Shown in pieces: positions 8,913-18,320 of a DNA stretch of 52,725 bases. Under the pieces are notes generated by a model, which did no database searches, was not told where the DNA came from, and was given only the letters and a program-made list of their open reading frames with translations. This DNA is from Bacteroidales bacterium (GTDB lineage: Bacteria; Bacteroidota; Bacteroidia; Bacteroidales; P3). The translations under genes and the position numbers were made by a program. Numbering within the stretch: the first letter of the stretch is position 1; each line of letters begins with the position of its first letter. Location of the stretch: NCBI GenBank assembly GCA_017477025.1, contig JAFUYA010000044.1:1-52725 (forward strand), given 5' to 3'.

Positions 8913-10049
8913 ATGAAAACAACGGTAAGTGTAAGTAATGATTTATATAATGACAACCGCGTTTTAAAGATTTGCGAGAGTCTTCATTCATACGGTTGGG
9001 AGGTTACCGTTGTCTGCAAGAATGCAACAAAGAAAAGACAAAATAACAACACGGATTTTACAGATATTCATCCTTTTTTAAAAACCAAACGGCTGAAATT
9101 CCTGTTTAAAAAGAATGTTTGGTATTATGCCGAATTGAATTTACGGTTGTTTTTCAGTTTATTATTTACAAAATCCGATATTCTGTGGGCTAATGATCTG
9201 GATACTCTGCCGGCAAACTATTTAGTTTCTATACTGAAACATAAACCTTTGGTATTTGATTCTCACGAAATGTTTTGCTATGTGGCGGAACTTAAGCCCG
9301 ATTCCATACAACAGAAAGTTTGGCTTAAAGTTGAGGGTTGGATTGTCCCCAAATTGAAATATATCGTTACCGTTTGCGATCCTATCCGAGAATATTTCGC
9401 AAAAAAATACGGAGTAAATAGTCTTGTTATCAGAAATATTCCACCGAAATCTGCATATTCACAAGAGCAAACCGATATATATAAGAACGAAAAATACATA
9501 ATATGGCAAGGATCTGTCAATATAGACAGAGGATTGGAGGAATTGGTGGAAGCAATGCAATATGTGAATTGCAAATTATTGATATGCGGACAAGGAGATA
9601 TATTCTGCAATATTCAATTGCTGATAAAAGAAAAGGATTTGCAGGACAAAGTAAAATTAATCGGGAGATTACCGTATGATAACATGATGTCTCTGACACA
9701 AAATGCCGTATTAGGAATATCTATAGACAAACCGACTAACGGAAATTATGCGATTTCCCTTCCCAACAAGATATTCGAGTACATAAATGCCTGCTTACCT
9801 GTACTATACTCTCCTTTAAGTGAAATAAAGAAAATAGAAGATCAGTTTCACTGCGGACTTGAACTGAAAAGTTATGATATTTCCGAATTGTCATCACAAA
9901 TTAACGAAATCATATCGGACGATAATCTTTTGAAAAGACTTGCCGATAATTGTTTAAAGGCTCAAAGTATATTGAATTGGCACAATGAAGAAATGATTTT
10001 GCATGATTTAGCAAAAAAAATTGAATCCGAAGAATTTGCATCCGCTTAA
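8913..10049 (+). CDS. Glycosyltransferase family 4 protein
   Basis: A GT4-like, GT-B fold glycosyltransferase of 378 residues. The N-terminal half binds the acceptor (SNDLYNDNRVLKICESL, ILWANDLDTLPA, VFDSHEMF). The C-terminal nucleotide-sugar half begins near YIIWQGSVNIDRGLEE and contains LLICGQGD, KLIGRLPYDNM and SLPNKIFEYINACLPVL. The last block carries the family's conserved Glu region for the sugar nucleotide. It has no transmembrane segment and is probably peripheral on the inner membrane, building envelope glycan. Donor and acceptor cannot be told from sequence. An exosortase-family gene follows 140 bases later, a pairing seen between exosortases and polysaccharide genes. Confidence 0.85.
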   Translation: MKTTVSVSNDLYNDNRVLKICESLHSYGWEVTVVCKNATKKRQNNNTDFTDIHPFLKTKRLKFLFKKNVWYYAELNLRLFFSLLFTKSDILWANDLDTLPANYLVSILKHKPLVFDSHEMFCYVAELKPDSIQQKVWLKVEGWIVPKLKYIVTVCDPIREYFAKKYGVNSLVIRNIPPKSAYSQEQTDIYKNEKYIIWQGSVNIDRGLEELVEAMQYVNCKLLICGQGDIFCNIQLLIKEKDLQDKVKLIGRLPYDNMMSLTQNAVLGISIDKPTNGNYAISLPNKIFEYINACLPVLYSPLSEIKKIEDQFHCGLELKSYDISELSSQINEIISDDNLLKRLADNCLKAQSILNWHNEEMILHDLAKKIESEEFASA

Positions 10050-10189
10050 CTACGGCTGATATTTAACATCAGACTTATGAGTACATATTTTTCTGCCTGC
10101 TTTGAAAATAATTCGGTTTTATATAGATTTATTGAATAATCTTTGTTCGGGAAATAATAATAAAATACACACTAAATTTTTGACAAACC

Positions 10190-10831
10190 ATGACGGACTT
10201 TTTTATTAATACTATAAACAGAGTGAAGAAAGAACTACTTGCCATCTGGAAAATAGAAAAAAACAGACAGATTATTAAAGATGTCGCCTTGCTTGCGATT
10301 GCTACTGTCGTTTTTCACTTTATCTACTGGCATACTAATATGAACGAGTGGATCTTCGGTCCGTTTTCGCAGACCGTCTATGATTTTTTCCGACATCTTG
10401 CCTTTAATTTGTCTGAAATCCCATGCCGTGCCTTTATTAAAACTCCTTTCGATATAAAGGATACAACATATTATTTTTATATCATTCAACCTAACGGTAT
10501 GAAATTTTATAATCTCATTATGGAGGTTAATATTGACTGCTCGGGTGTTAAACAATTGTTGCAATTTTTATTGATAATGCTGTTGTGCAGAGGCTCTTGG
10601 AAAAAGAAAACCGTATATTACATTGCAGGTTGTATAATAATCCTGTTCTTCAATGTAGTGAGAATATTCCTTCTAACCGCATTGTTTGTAGATCATCCCG
10701 ATTTGTTCCAACCTGTTCATGATTGGATTGCAAGACCTATGATGTACATAATAATCTTTTCTCTTTGGTTGATATGGATTACATATTTTACAACTAATAA
10801 GAAAGAAAATAAGTCCGAAACTAAAGCATAA
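10190..10831 (+). CDS. Exosortase/archaeosortase-family membrane protein
   Basis: A 213-residue integral membrane protein with about five hydrophobic helices. The exosortase catalytic triad is visible: Cys117 in DCSGVKQLLQF, Arg158 in NVVRIF and His177 in PVHDW, each in the usual transmembrane context. Exosortases are transpeptidase-like enzymes that process short C-terminal sorting signals on exported proteins. The short form resembles the Bacteroidota Xrt types (XrtF, XrtN and relatives), but I cannot assign the subtype. Residues 1-35 are a charged cytoplasmic N-terminus. No matching substrate (a short motif, one helix and a basic end at a C-terminus) is in the window. It is convergent with the downstream subtilase gene. 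Confidence 0.8.
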   Translation: MTDFFINTINRVKKELLAIWKIEKNRQIIKDVALLAIATVVFHFIYWHTNMNEWIFGPFSQTVYDFFRHLAFNLSEIPCRAFIKTPFDIKDTTYYFYIIQPNGMKFYNLIMEVNIDCSGVKQLLQFLLIMLLCRGSWKKKTVYYIAGCIIILFFNVVRIFLLTALFVDHPDLFQPVHDWIARPMMYIIIFSLWLIWITYFTTNKKENKSETKA

Positions 10832-10934
10832 TCCTATTGCTTGTCAAAAGAAACTAAGATAAGATTTGCTTCTATTTTTCGTACAACTCTTAACTTCGCA
10901 GAAAAGAGAGGTGATGTTTATATGATTACACAAC

Positions 10935-13166
10935 TCACAATCTGATTAACGTGGAACCCGTGGTCAGTTTTGAGTCGGTTGAAAGTTGAATTGCATATAT
11001 TCCGCTCGGTAGAGAAGAAAGATTAACGGACTTTTCTCCATTTTGTACCAATACTTTAGAGCCTTGAAGTGAATAAACACTAAAAACAATCTTCTTCGGT
11101 TGATTCACTCCGAAGTCTGCATACAATATCTTATCTTCCAGACGAAATTTAACTTGCTCGGGCTGTTTCTCACTCAAATCTTCTATACTTTGCGGCAGAT
11201 TTAACACATAAAGTAATCCTTTATACACATCTATTTGCCCGTAGCCGTAAGTATTGTTGGGATACTGCAATGATGCATCGGGATAAGTTACTGCGTGATG
11301 AATAACATCCAAAACTTGTTGCGGTGTCAATGAAGGATTGGCTTGTAACCACAAAGCTATTGTACCTGCAACCACAGGAGAAGCCATGGATGTCCCGGAC
11401 TCGGCCAAATAATAATAGTCTTTACCGTTATATGTAACCTTATCCGTCAGCGACTTTCTTATACCGTCGAAATCATTGTGAAAACTGCAATAAGCAGCAT
11501 TGATATTGAGTCCAGGAGCAACGACATCGGGTTTCAGATTTCCACCGATTGCAGGTCCGCATGAAGAAAACTTAGTTATCAGTCCGTTTTTGTCCGGAGC
11601 AAAAGAGAGCATATCCATATTTGTTTCACCGTCAATATTGGTAAATGTGGATTTGTAGCCTGTAGCTCCGACGGCAATAATATCAGGCATACTTGCTGGC
11701 CAGGAAACAGAATGACCGCTTTGAGCATAACAATATTCCGGTACGTTTTCTATGTTGATAAACGGCGAACGAAGAATATCACTATACATATAAGCCGCAC
11801 CTTCACCGGAAATTAAAACACTGGCCCCGCAAAGTACCAAATAAGCCAAATGAGGCATTTTACCACTTATATGATATACTTTGCCCCTTGGATCCTGCCA
11901 ATCGGTAAGATAAACGAACAAAGAAACTTCTCCCATACTTACCGTTGTTGTGAAGTGATTGCCGTCTATAGTATCAATATCCTTAGTATTAAATATTATA
12001 GTACCTTCTATACCTCCAGCAGCCAACTTCATTCCGAAAAAATCAAAACGAACATTCTGATCTTTTTCAACAAGAAGGTCTATATCTATAATCTCCCCGC
12101 TTGCTATGCCGTTAATAATCCCTGTACCTGCTTGTTGTACATCGGCAGGTTTTTCAAAATAAGAAGAGCGGAAGCCTTCATTTCCTGCAGCTGCTACAAT
12201 TATTTTACCTTCTCCTATAAGGGAATTCAAAGCCTCCCCTTCCAAGATTCTTTGCTTTGTAAGTGTAAGACTCTCACAACTGCTGAAATTAACAACACAA
12301 GGTTTGCCCTCTTTCTCCGCTTTATCAAAGATATATTTAAATCCTAAAACAGCAGTAGCAGAAGTTTGAATGTCAGGATTCCCGAAATCTTCCCAAGCAG
12401 AACGAAAATCTGCAAGATATATATCACTTTTAGGAGCCATACCCTGATATTTTCCTTCTACGGATGAGCCTGCCATGATACCCGTTACATGAGTTCCGTG
12501 TATTCCGTTGCCGACATTCTGCGAATGTTCCAGTTGTTTTATGTCCTCTATTTCATCAAAAGCCTTCCCTTTGCTACCGTCTTCATTAAGCCATTCAAAA
12601 TCATAATAATATTTAATTCTTGAATTACCTTCGGAATCCATAAATGCAGGATGAGTGAAATCATAATAACAATCGAATACCCCGCTGACTACCCCGTTTC
12701 CGTCAAAAGCTTGAGGTAAATCCTCCCCTGTGTATATTTTTTCAGCGTTTATCTGTTCCAAAGTTACATCCATAGAGTTAAACGGCATACGCTCGGCTTC
12801 AATCCTGTCTATCGTATCATTATCGGATAATGATGTAATGCTGTCTAAAGGTATTTTTACAATATAAATAGTTCTTGATTGATTATCTTCACTATTGTTT
12901 TGGCTTGATTTTGTTATAATACTGTCAATTACCTTACAAGAGTGTGATTCAAAGAAACTTTCTCCGATATGTCTTTCGGTAAGAGTAACCAAAGCTGAAA
13001 CTGACAATTCTCTACCCTTGGTATCGGCTTTTTTGACGGTTTGCAAGTCGTTTTCCATTACTAATGACACTAAGTAATTCGATACTTTATGTTTGTCAAT
13101 CCGTACTTGTGCCGCACAAATAGTACATAACATTATTGATAATGTTATAAACGCAACTTTCTTCAT
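10935..13166 (-). CDS. Subtilisin-like S8 serine peptidase with T9SS sorting domain
   Basis: A secreted subtilase of 743 residues. The signal peptide is residues 1-19 (ending CAAQ), followed by a propeptide-like region to about 130. The catalytic triad is Asp165 (VFDCYYD), His223 (GIHGTHVTG) and Ser593 (SGTSMASP). The oxyanion Asn is probably in AAAGNEG. The Asp motif is D-C-Y instead of the usual D-S/T-G. A long insertion between His and Ser (about 330-480) probably forms a beta-rich protease-associated domain. The last ~75 residues (ILYADFGV to LIRL) look like a type A T9SS C-terminal domain, so it is likely cell-surface or released. No strong promoter was found upstream. It may be read from the PorE-like gene 147 bases upstream. 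Confidence 0.9.
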   Translation of the reverse strand: MKKVAFITLSIMLCTICAAQVRIDKHKVSNYLVSLVMENDLQTVKKADTKGRELSVSALVTLTERHIGESFFESHSCKVIDSIITKSSQNNSEDNQSRTIYIVKIPLDSITSLSDNDTIDRIEAERMPFNSMDVTLEQINAEKIYTGEDLPQAFDGNGVVSGVFDCYYDFTHPAFMDSEGNSRIKYYYDFEWLNEDGSKGKAFDEIEDIKQLEHSQNVGNGIHGTHVTGIMAGSSVEGKYQGMAPKSDIYLADFRSAWEDFGNPDIQTSATAVLGFKYIFDKAEKEGKPCVVNFSSCESLTLTKQRILEGEALNSLIGEGKIIVAAAGNEGFRSSYFEKPADVQQAGTGIINGIASGEIIDIDLLVEKDQNVRFDFFGMKLAAGGIEGTIIFNTKDIDTIDGNHFTTTVSMGEVSLFVYLTDWQDPRGKVYHISGKMPHLAYLVLCGASVLISGEGAAYMYSDILRSPFINIENVPEYCYAQSGHSVSWPASMPDIIAVGATGYKSTFTNIDGETNMDMLSFAPDKNGLITKFSSCGPAIGGNLKPDVVAPGLNINAAYCSFHNDFDGIRKSLTDKVTYNGKDYYYLAESGTSMASPVVAGTIALWLQANPSLTPQQVLDVIHHAVTYPDASLQYPNNTYGYGQIDVYKGLLYVLNLPQSIEDLSEKQPEQVKFRLEDKILYADFGVNQPKKIVFSVYSLQGSKVLVQNGEKSVNLSSLPSGIYAIQLSTDSKLTTGSTLIRL

Positions 13167-13207
13167 GATTCTGTTTGTTTTAATTAATTTTATTTTTTAC
13201 AAAATCA

Positions 13208-13241
13208 CCGATGTACCCTCCTTATTGAAGTAATACATCGG
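13208..13241 (-). promoter_or_regulatory. Hairpin between the PorE-like gene and the subtilase
   Basis: CCGATGTA (13208-13215) and TACATCGG (13234-13241) form a perfect 8-bp stem with an 18-nt loop. On the minus strand it is followed by TGATTTTGT. It could be a weak terminator of the upstream gene or a leader structure of the subtilase mRNA. No TAnnTTTG element was found in this gap. Confidence 0.35.
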
Positions 13242-13313
13242 CTATACTATAAATAATACTTAAAATATTTTCCTGATATTAATCACAAATACTGAATCTG
13301 TCACAAATATCCA

Positions 13314-15926
13314 CTAATTCTCAAAAACAATCTCACCCGTACCTTTATCAAAGATAAAAGGTCCGAAATCTTTCAGTCCGTTTTTATTAAGAATCATTGT
13401 GTATTCCATACCGGATTTTACGATAACCTCAAATTTCTCTGCAGAATATTGTCCTATGGAAGCATTCTTGAACACGAGCACTGCATTCTCCAATATTTCT
13501 CCTTTGGAATTAAATGCCCTGTCTTTGTCTTTAAAGTTGTCTTTTGTAATTCTGCCTGTCTTCAAAAACTTCATCGCCTGATCCCAATCCAAAACAGCAG
13601 CATCTTTATGTCTTTCATCGTATATTGCAGGTACTGCTGCTCCATTCAATATAACGTAAATCTGTGCTTTATCGCCGTCAATCATAGTTACGGGTATTCT
13701 ATTGGTCTTATACACAATAGGGATATCCACCTCAGTTTGAGGTTTATTGCCACTGACAATATCTACAACCGTTGAGTTCAATGCCGCATCTGCCAAAGAA
13801 TCTTTCACGTATTGAGGAACAAAATCCGTTCTCAAAATACGAAACTCCGTACGTCTGTTCAATTGGTGTGCAGCTTTTCTTTCTTCTCTTGTCTTTAACG
13901 AGTTAATATATTCATCCGTCAAAGTTATTCCTTTAGGAAATTGATACGTTCTTTTGCCCATAGTCACAAAAGCCTCCCGCTTTAATGTCCTCGGCACTCT
14001 GTCTCCATAGCCTTTAGCAACCAAACGTTCCGGTTCAATACCTCGTGCAACCAAAAAATCAACGACACTCTCCGCTCTTCTTTGGCTAAGCGTGTCATTA
14101 GTCAATGCCGGATAAGGACGTGAATCCGTATGCGAACCGAGTTCAATAACATAGGTCGGATTATTAACCAAGATTACTAAAAGATCAGAAAGTGAATCCT
14201 GATATTGGTCCAACAATTCCCAACGAGATAAATCATATCGAATTTCAGGTAAAACTATAGGCTCTTTCGGAATAGGTATCAAACGGAAATTATGGACCAA
14301 ATCCTTAGAAGTTGTAAGACCGACAGTAGTCTCTTTTCCCTCCGCATTCATGTAATCTATTTGTGATACCTTCAAAGTATAATTCACATTATATCTGATC
14401 TGTTCATTATTGAAGGCATATTTACCCTCTGCATCCGTACGAGTTTCAATTTGAGTATTGTCATCACCTATAAGTTTTATTTTGGCTCCGGCAACAGATT
14501 GCATACTTTTGTCATCTCTAACCTCTCCGCTAAGGGTGTACAACAACGGTGCTCTGTAAAACGAGTAAATATCATACCCGCCGACGCCGCCTTCACGATT
14601 AGATGAGAAATAACCGCTTTCTTCCGAAGCAAGATTATCATCACTATTACAATTAAAGATAATTCCTATTTCATCGGACGGAGTATTTATCGGATAGCCT
14701 AAATTCACAGGATCGCTCCAGCCGTCATCCAATAACTCTGTCATAAATATGTCATAACCACCTATTCCTTTCAATCCGTCAGAAGAATAATACAAACGAT
14801 TGCCGCGTAAAGACGGAAACTCTTCTTTACCTTCAGTATTAATGCGGTTACCTAAGTTGGTTACATTCCCAAACGGTTCATTAACACTGCTTCGAGTAGC
14901 CATCCAGATATCATAATCTCCATGTCCTCCGGGACGATTAGACGAAAAATAAATTGTCAATTCATCTTCTGTCACAGCAGGATGAAAATAATTATAAGCC
15001 GTATCTCCAAGATCCAACATTACCCAACTATCCGCAGATGTTTCTGAATCTTTACTATTCTTCTTATTATTCCTATCAGAGGATTTTTTTGCAGAAGTTC
15101 CGCTCTTTCCTTCTAACGGTTGTATTGGTGAAGAATATATGGCACAATTCAAAGTAAGATTTTTTTTGACATTACAACGGGAAAAATAATAGTGAGAAGT
15201 TTTGCCGTTAGTTATTTTGACTAATTCTCCTTCGTTAGCTTCTGTATTAATGCCTGCAACACCGAGATTGCCCGCCTCACCGAACAATCCGCTCTTCAAT
15301 TTAGTTGCCGTATAAATATCCGAGAAATATTCTCCCGTCCAAGCATCTTTATCTTTACTCTCCTCGTTATTACGTGAAGAAGAAAACGTTATGGAATTGC
15401 ATCCTTCTTCATTCCATGAAGGTTTCCAGTCGTTCCATTCCGTATTCAGATTCTTTTCATTGCGAATATCATACTTATTGGGATTTGCCATACTTTTCTT
15501 TGCAAATTCTATACTTTCCAATCGTCGTTTTGCTAAAGGATCATCAGGAACCAATTTCAAGTATTCCTTGTAATTATATTCCGCATTATCCCAATCAGTC
15601 AAGTAACGTTGAAAGTCTGCCATATAAAGATAGAGTTTAGGTTGAACCTGGTAATACTTAGCTTTAACAAGTCTCTGATAAGTCTTTATCGCACGCTCCT
15701 TATCATCAAGGAATCTGTAGCATTCCGACTTCTGCCATAATATTCTATTTTTCTCTTGACGATTATTCTTAACTTTTGAATAAGCTTTATCATAAAGCTC
15801 GACTGCAGCTATGTATTGCTGAGCATTAAATGCCTCGTCCGCTTTTTTTGTTAAAGAATTTGTCTGGGCAAACACACCAAAACTCATCGCCGTAAGGACA
15901 ATAAAAATTACTTTCCTGATATTCAT
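13314..15926 (-). CDS. PorE-like OmpA-family protein (TPR, WD40/PD40, CRD, OmpA_C)
   Basis: An 870-residue envelope protein with a signal peptide (residues 1-20, ending VFAQ). TPR-type helices occupy about 22-165. PD40/WD40 beta-propeller blades occupy about 175-480 (repeated YYFSR, YFSSNRPGGHGDYDIW, YYSSDGLKGIGGYDIF, YFSSNREGGVGGYDIY). A carboxypeptidase regulatory-like domain lies near 485-565. An OmpA-type peptidoglycan-binding domain lies near 585-720 (ELGSHTDSRPYPA, SQRRAESVVDFL). This domain order is that of PorE, which links the T9SS to peptidoglycan, and T9SS cargo occurs nearby. Odd features are a Ser/Lys-rich insertion near 290-310 and about 150 extra residues after the OmpA domain. 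Other OmpA/PD40 proteins share the architecture, so PorE identity is likely but not certain. Confidence 0.75.
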   Translation of the reverse strand: MNIRKVIFIVLTAMSFGVFAQTNSLTKKADEAFNAQQYIAAVELYDKAYSKVKNNRQEKNRILWQKSECYRFLDDKERAIKTYQRLVKAKYYQVQPKLYLYMADFQRYLTDWDNAEYNYKEYLKLVPDDPLAKRRLESIEFAKKSMANPNKYDIRNEKNLNTEWNDWKPSWNEEGCNSITFSSSRNNEESKDKDAWTGEYFSDIYTATKLKSGLFGEAGNLGVAGINTEANEGELVKITNGKTSHYYFSRCNVKKNLTLNCAIYSSPIQPLEGKSGTSAKKSSDRNNKKNSKDSETSADSWVMLDLGDTAYNYFHPAVTEDELTIYFSSNRPGGHGDYDIWMATRSSVNEPFGNVTNLGNRINTEGKEEFPSLRGNRLYYSSDGLKGIGGYDIFMTELLDDGWSDPVNLGYPINTPSDEIGIIFNCNSDDNLASEESGYFSSNREGGVGGYDIYSFYRAPLLYTLSGEVRDDKSMQSVAGAKIKLIGDDNTQIETRTDAEGKYAFNNEQIRYNVNYTLKVSQIDYMNAEGKETTVGLTTSKDLVHNFRLIPIPKEPIVLPEIRYDLSRWELLDQYQDSLSDLLVILVNNPTYVIELGSHTDSRPYPALTNDTLSQRRAESVVDFLVARGIEPERLVAKGYGDRVPRTLKREAFVTMGKRTYQFPKGITLTDEYINSLKTREERKAAHQLNRRTEFRILRTDFVPQYVKDSLADAALNSTVVDIVSGNKPQTEVDIPIVYKTNRIPVTMIDGDKAQIYVILNGAAVPAIYDERHKDAAVLDWDQAMKFLKTGRITKDNFKDKDRAFNSKGEILENAVLVFKNASIGQYSAEKFEVIVKSGMEYTMILNKNGLKDFGPFIFDKGTGEIVFEN

Positions 15927-15990
15927 ATTACTACTATGTTGTTTTATCTTTCACACACCAATGCACCACTATGCACTATAATACCAACCG

Positions 15991-15998
15991 CAAAGTTA
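15991..15998 (-). promoter_or_regulatory. -7 promoter element (TAACTTTG, minus strand) for the PorE-like gene
   Basis: On the minus strand this reads TAACTTTG, an exact TAnnTTTG match, giving a leader of about 60 nt before the start at 15926. The rest of the 15927-16290 gap holds the opposing promoter at 16138 and no gene. Confidence 0.6.
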
Positions 15999-16137
15999 CG
16001 AATATTTTCTTTAATAACATTTGTTTTTTAGTTTTTTTCTCACGAATTACTGAAATTATACAAACTATAAGATGCTGTCCCTTGTCAACATACATAAAAA
16101 TCAATGTTTTTCTTATAAATAATCGCTAATATTTTTG

Positions 16138-16145
16138 TATCTTTG
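16138..16145 (+). promoter_or_regulatory. -7 promoter element (TATCTTTG) upstream of the DUF3109 gene
   Basis: An exact TAnnTTTG match. The predicted leader is about 140 nt to the ATG at 16291, longer than at most genes here. No riboswitch fold was recognised in it. Confidence 0.55.
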
Positions 16146-16290
16146 CAACCGGTATTGGAACGAATACCATATTGCTTTCGGGAAAACTTCAAAACACAGA
16201 CAGACTCGGCACAACTCTCATAAATGGCTTATAAATACATAAATACAACCAATATTATATCTAAACCTCATCTTATAAATAAAAAATAAT

Positions 16291-16857
16291 ATGTTAATAG
16301 TCGGAAACAGTATAATAAGTGATGATATAATACACAACTATTTTTGTTGCAATATTGAACAATGCAACGGTATGTGCTGTGTTGAGGGAGATTTCGGAGC
16401 TCCCATTACTCACGAAGAAAAACGAATCATAAAAAAACTTCTTCCTAAAATAATCCCTCATCTGCCTTTGAAAGCACAACAAACCATCAAAGATAAAAAC
16501 TTCTTCACTTATGATGATGAAGGTAATCTTGTAACTCAAATTATTGACGGTAAAGATTGTGTATTCGCATTCAAGTCGCCGGAAAACTATACTTATTGCA
16601 TCTTTCAGAAACTTTATATAGAAAAAAAGTCTGACTTTATCAAACCTATTTCATGTCACTTGTACCCAATACGCATAAGTGAATATGACGAAATGACTGC
16701 ATTAAATTTTCATCAATGGGATGTTTGTCAGAGTGCATTATTAAGAGGAAGAGAAAAAAACATTCGCATATACGAGAATTGCAAAGAGGCTCTTATTCGC
16801 CGTTTTGGTCAAAAATGGTACGATGAACTTTTGGATGAGATCAATAAAATGAAATAG
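16291..16857 (+). CDS. DUF3109 family cysteine-rich protein
   Basis: A 188-residue cytoplasmic protein of unknown function, common in Bacteroidota. Conserved cysteines suggest an iron-sulphur or zinc site of the YkgJ type: CNIEQCNGMCC near residues 18-28, then Cys in DGKDCVF, YTYCIF, ISCHLYPIRI and WDVCQSA. The PISCHLYPIR block is a family hallmark. It is monocistronic, with about 210 bases separating it from the phosphofructokinase gene. Confidence 0.85.
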   Translation: MLIVGNSIISDDIIHNYFCCNIEQCNGMCCVEGDFGAPITHEEKRIIKKLLPKIIPHLPLKAQQTIKDKNFFTYDDEGNLVTQIIDGKDCVFAFKSPENYTYCIFQKLYIEKKSDFIKPISCHLYPIRISEYDEMTALNFHQWDVCQSALLRGREKNIRIYENCKEALIRRFGQKWYDELLDEINKMK

Positions 16858-17024
16858 TTCTACCATACAATCTGACACATCTTGTATAACCCTAAAAACA
16901 AAAACTATATCGCCATTTCAAATAGCACTCGGAACATGAGAATAGTATAACTTACAGCATAATAGCCGATAAAGTCATATACAAAATTTTCGGTTTCAGC
17001 AATGGTTTTATCATTAAATTGTAG

Positions 17025-17032
17025 TAATTTTG
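17025..17032 (+). promoter_or_regulatory. -7 promoter element (TAATTTTG) for phosphofructokinase
   Basis: An exact TAnnTTTG match, 38 bases before the ATG at 17071. It argues against any start upstream of 17071, because an in-frame start at 17002 would lie before the transcript start. Confidence 0.65.
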
Positions 17033-17070
17033 CAAACCTCATATTTTATAAAGAAATAATTTTATTTACC

Positions 17071-18306
17071 ATGAAACAGGAAAAACTTTTTGCAGGTAAA
17101 ACTCTTGCAATATTATCCGGCGGCGGAGATACTCCTGCTATCAATTCAAGTATTGAAAGTGTGAGAAACCGTGCTTTAATGTTAGGATTCAAGGTTTACG
17201 GCATCCGTACGGGATGGAAAGGACTATTAGGTGATGGTGATATCGTAGACTTAACTAATCGCCCTTACAACGGTCTGTATGGAGGTACAGCTTTACGCTC
17301 ATCTCGTACAAATCCGTTCCCGTCAAAAAAGAATCCAGAAGACAGAGTGCCTCAGGTAATGAAGAATCTCAAACGATACAAGATAGATGTCTTAGTAACG
17401 ATAGGTGGTGATGATACAAACGGTGCTGCAAAACGTTTATATGAACAGGAAGGTATTCCTGTTATCGGATTTCCGAAGACAATAGACAATGATCTACGAA
17501 CTCTGACCATGCATTCTTTCAACGGAAAAGAAACAGATGCTGTTATATGTCCGGGATTTCCTTCTGCAGCCAAATCAATAGCGGAATTTGCCACTAGATT
17601 AAAAACTACTGCAGAATCTCACCAAAGAATAATGGTCATGGAAGTTATGGGTAGAGATGCAGGATGGCTCACAGGAGCCGGAACATTCGGAGGTAGTACA
17701 ATTAGTCTTATTCCGGAGTTGGAAATGACAAAAGAAAGAAAAGAGAGATTCTTTGATGCTGTTGCCGATACCTATAAGAATAATCAGAATAAGAGCCTTA
17801 TCATACCTGTATCCGAAGGCGTACGCTGGTACAACGAAAAAACAGGAACATGTGATGTTGTATATGCATCCACTGAACAAGATGAATACGGACATGCAAG
17901 ACTGGGCGGAGTGTGCGGTACAATTGCAAGCGAGATTTCTGCAAAACTTAAAATAGACGCAAGAGCACAAATGACGGGATATTATCCTCGCTCAGGGATG
18001 TGTAATGCTTATGACAGAAGATTAACGCAAGCTTTAGCAGATAAAGCAGTTGACTTACTATTGAGAGAAGAATACGGACAAATGCCTGTTCTTAAAAAAG
18101 TTTGCTCTTACGGAGAGTTGGAGGAATTTAACTGCGGTTCAATCGACATGGGAAAAATAGGAAATCGTCCTTTACCTACGGAATACTTTGATGAAACCAA
18201 ATTTGTATTTACTGATATGTACAAAGACTTTTTGGAGCATATCATAGGTAAGCCTGAATTTGAAACCTTCTGTACAGATTTTCCGAAGGTGCATCCGATT
18301 GATTAA
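17071..18306 (+). CDS. 6-phosphofructokinase, probably pyrophosphate-dependent
   Basis: A PfkA-superfamily enzyme of 411 residues that phosphorylates fructose 6-phosphate. The N-terminal LSGGGDTPAINSS phosphate-binding loop is present. Two positions separate donor types. In ATP enzymes they are Gly (GGDG and GTIDND), whereas here they are Asp115 in GGDDTN and Lys136 in PKTIDND, the residues typical of PPi-dependent enzymes. The substrate-binding MEVMGRDAGWL segment is intact. I therefore read this as a PPi-type enzyme, reversible and ATP-sparing, though automated annotation may call it ATP-dependent. The ATG at 17071 follows the promoter and gives the normal N-terminus. It ends at a strong bidirectional terminator. 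Confidence 0.9.
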   Translation: MKQEKLFAGKTLAILSGGGDTPAINSSIESVRNRALMLGFKVYGIRTGWKGLLGDGDIVDLTNRPYNGLYGGTALRSSRTNPFPSKKNPEDRVPQVMKNLKRYKIDVLVTIGGDDTNGAAKRLYEQEGIPVIGFPKTIDNDLRTLTMHSFNGKETDAVICPGFPSAAKSIAEFATRLKTTAESHQRIMVMEVMGRDAGWLTGAGTFGGSTISLIPELEMTKERKERFFDAVADTYKNNQNKSLIIPVSEGVRWYNEKTGTCDVVYASTEQDEYGHARLGGVCGTIASEISAKLKIDARAQMTGYYPRSGMCNAYDRRLTQALADKAVDLLLREEYGQMPVLKKVCSYGELEEFNCGSIDMGKIGNRPLPTEYFDETKFVFTDMYKDFLEHIIGKPEFETFCTDFPKVHPID

Positions 18307-18320
18307 TTGAGAACTCTTCA

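Noticed and set aside
17002..17070. Upstream start for phosphofructokinase
   Set aside because: The extension spans the TAATTTTG promoter and adds residues atypical of the family.
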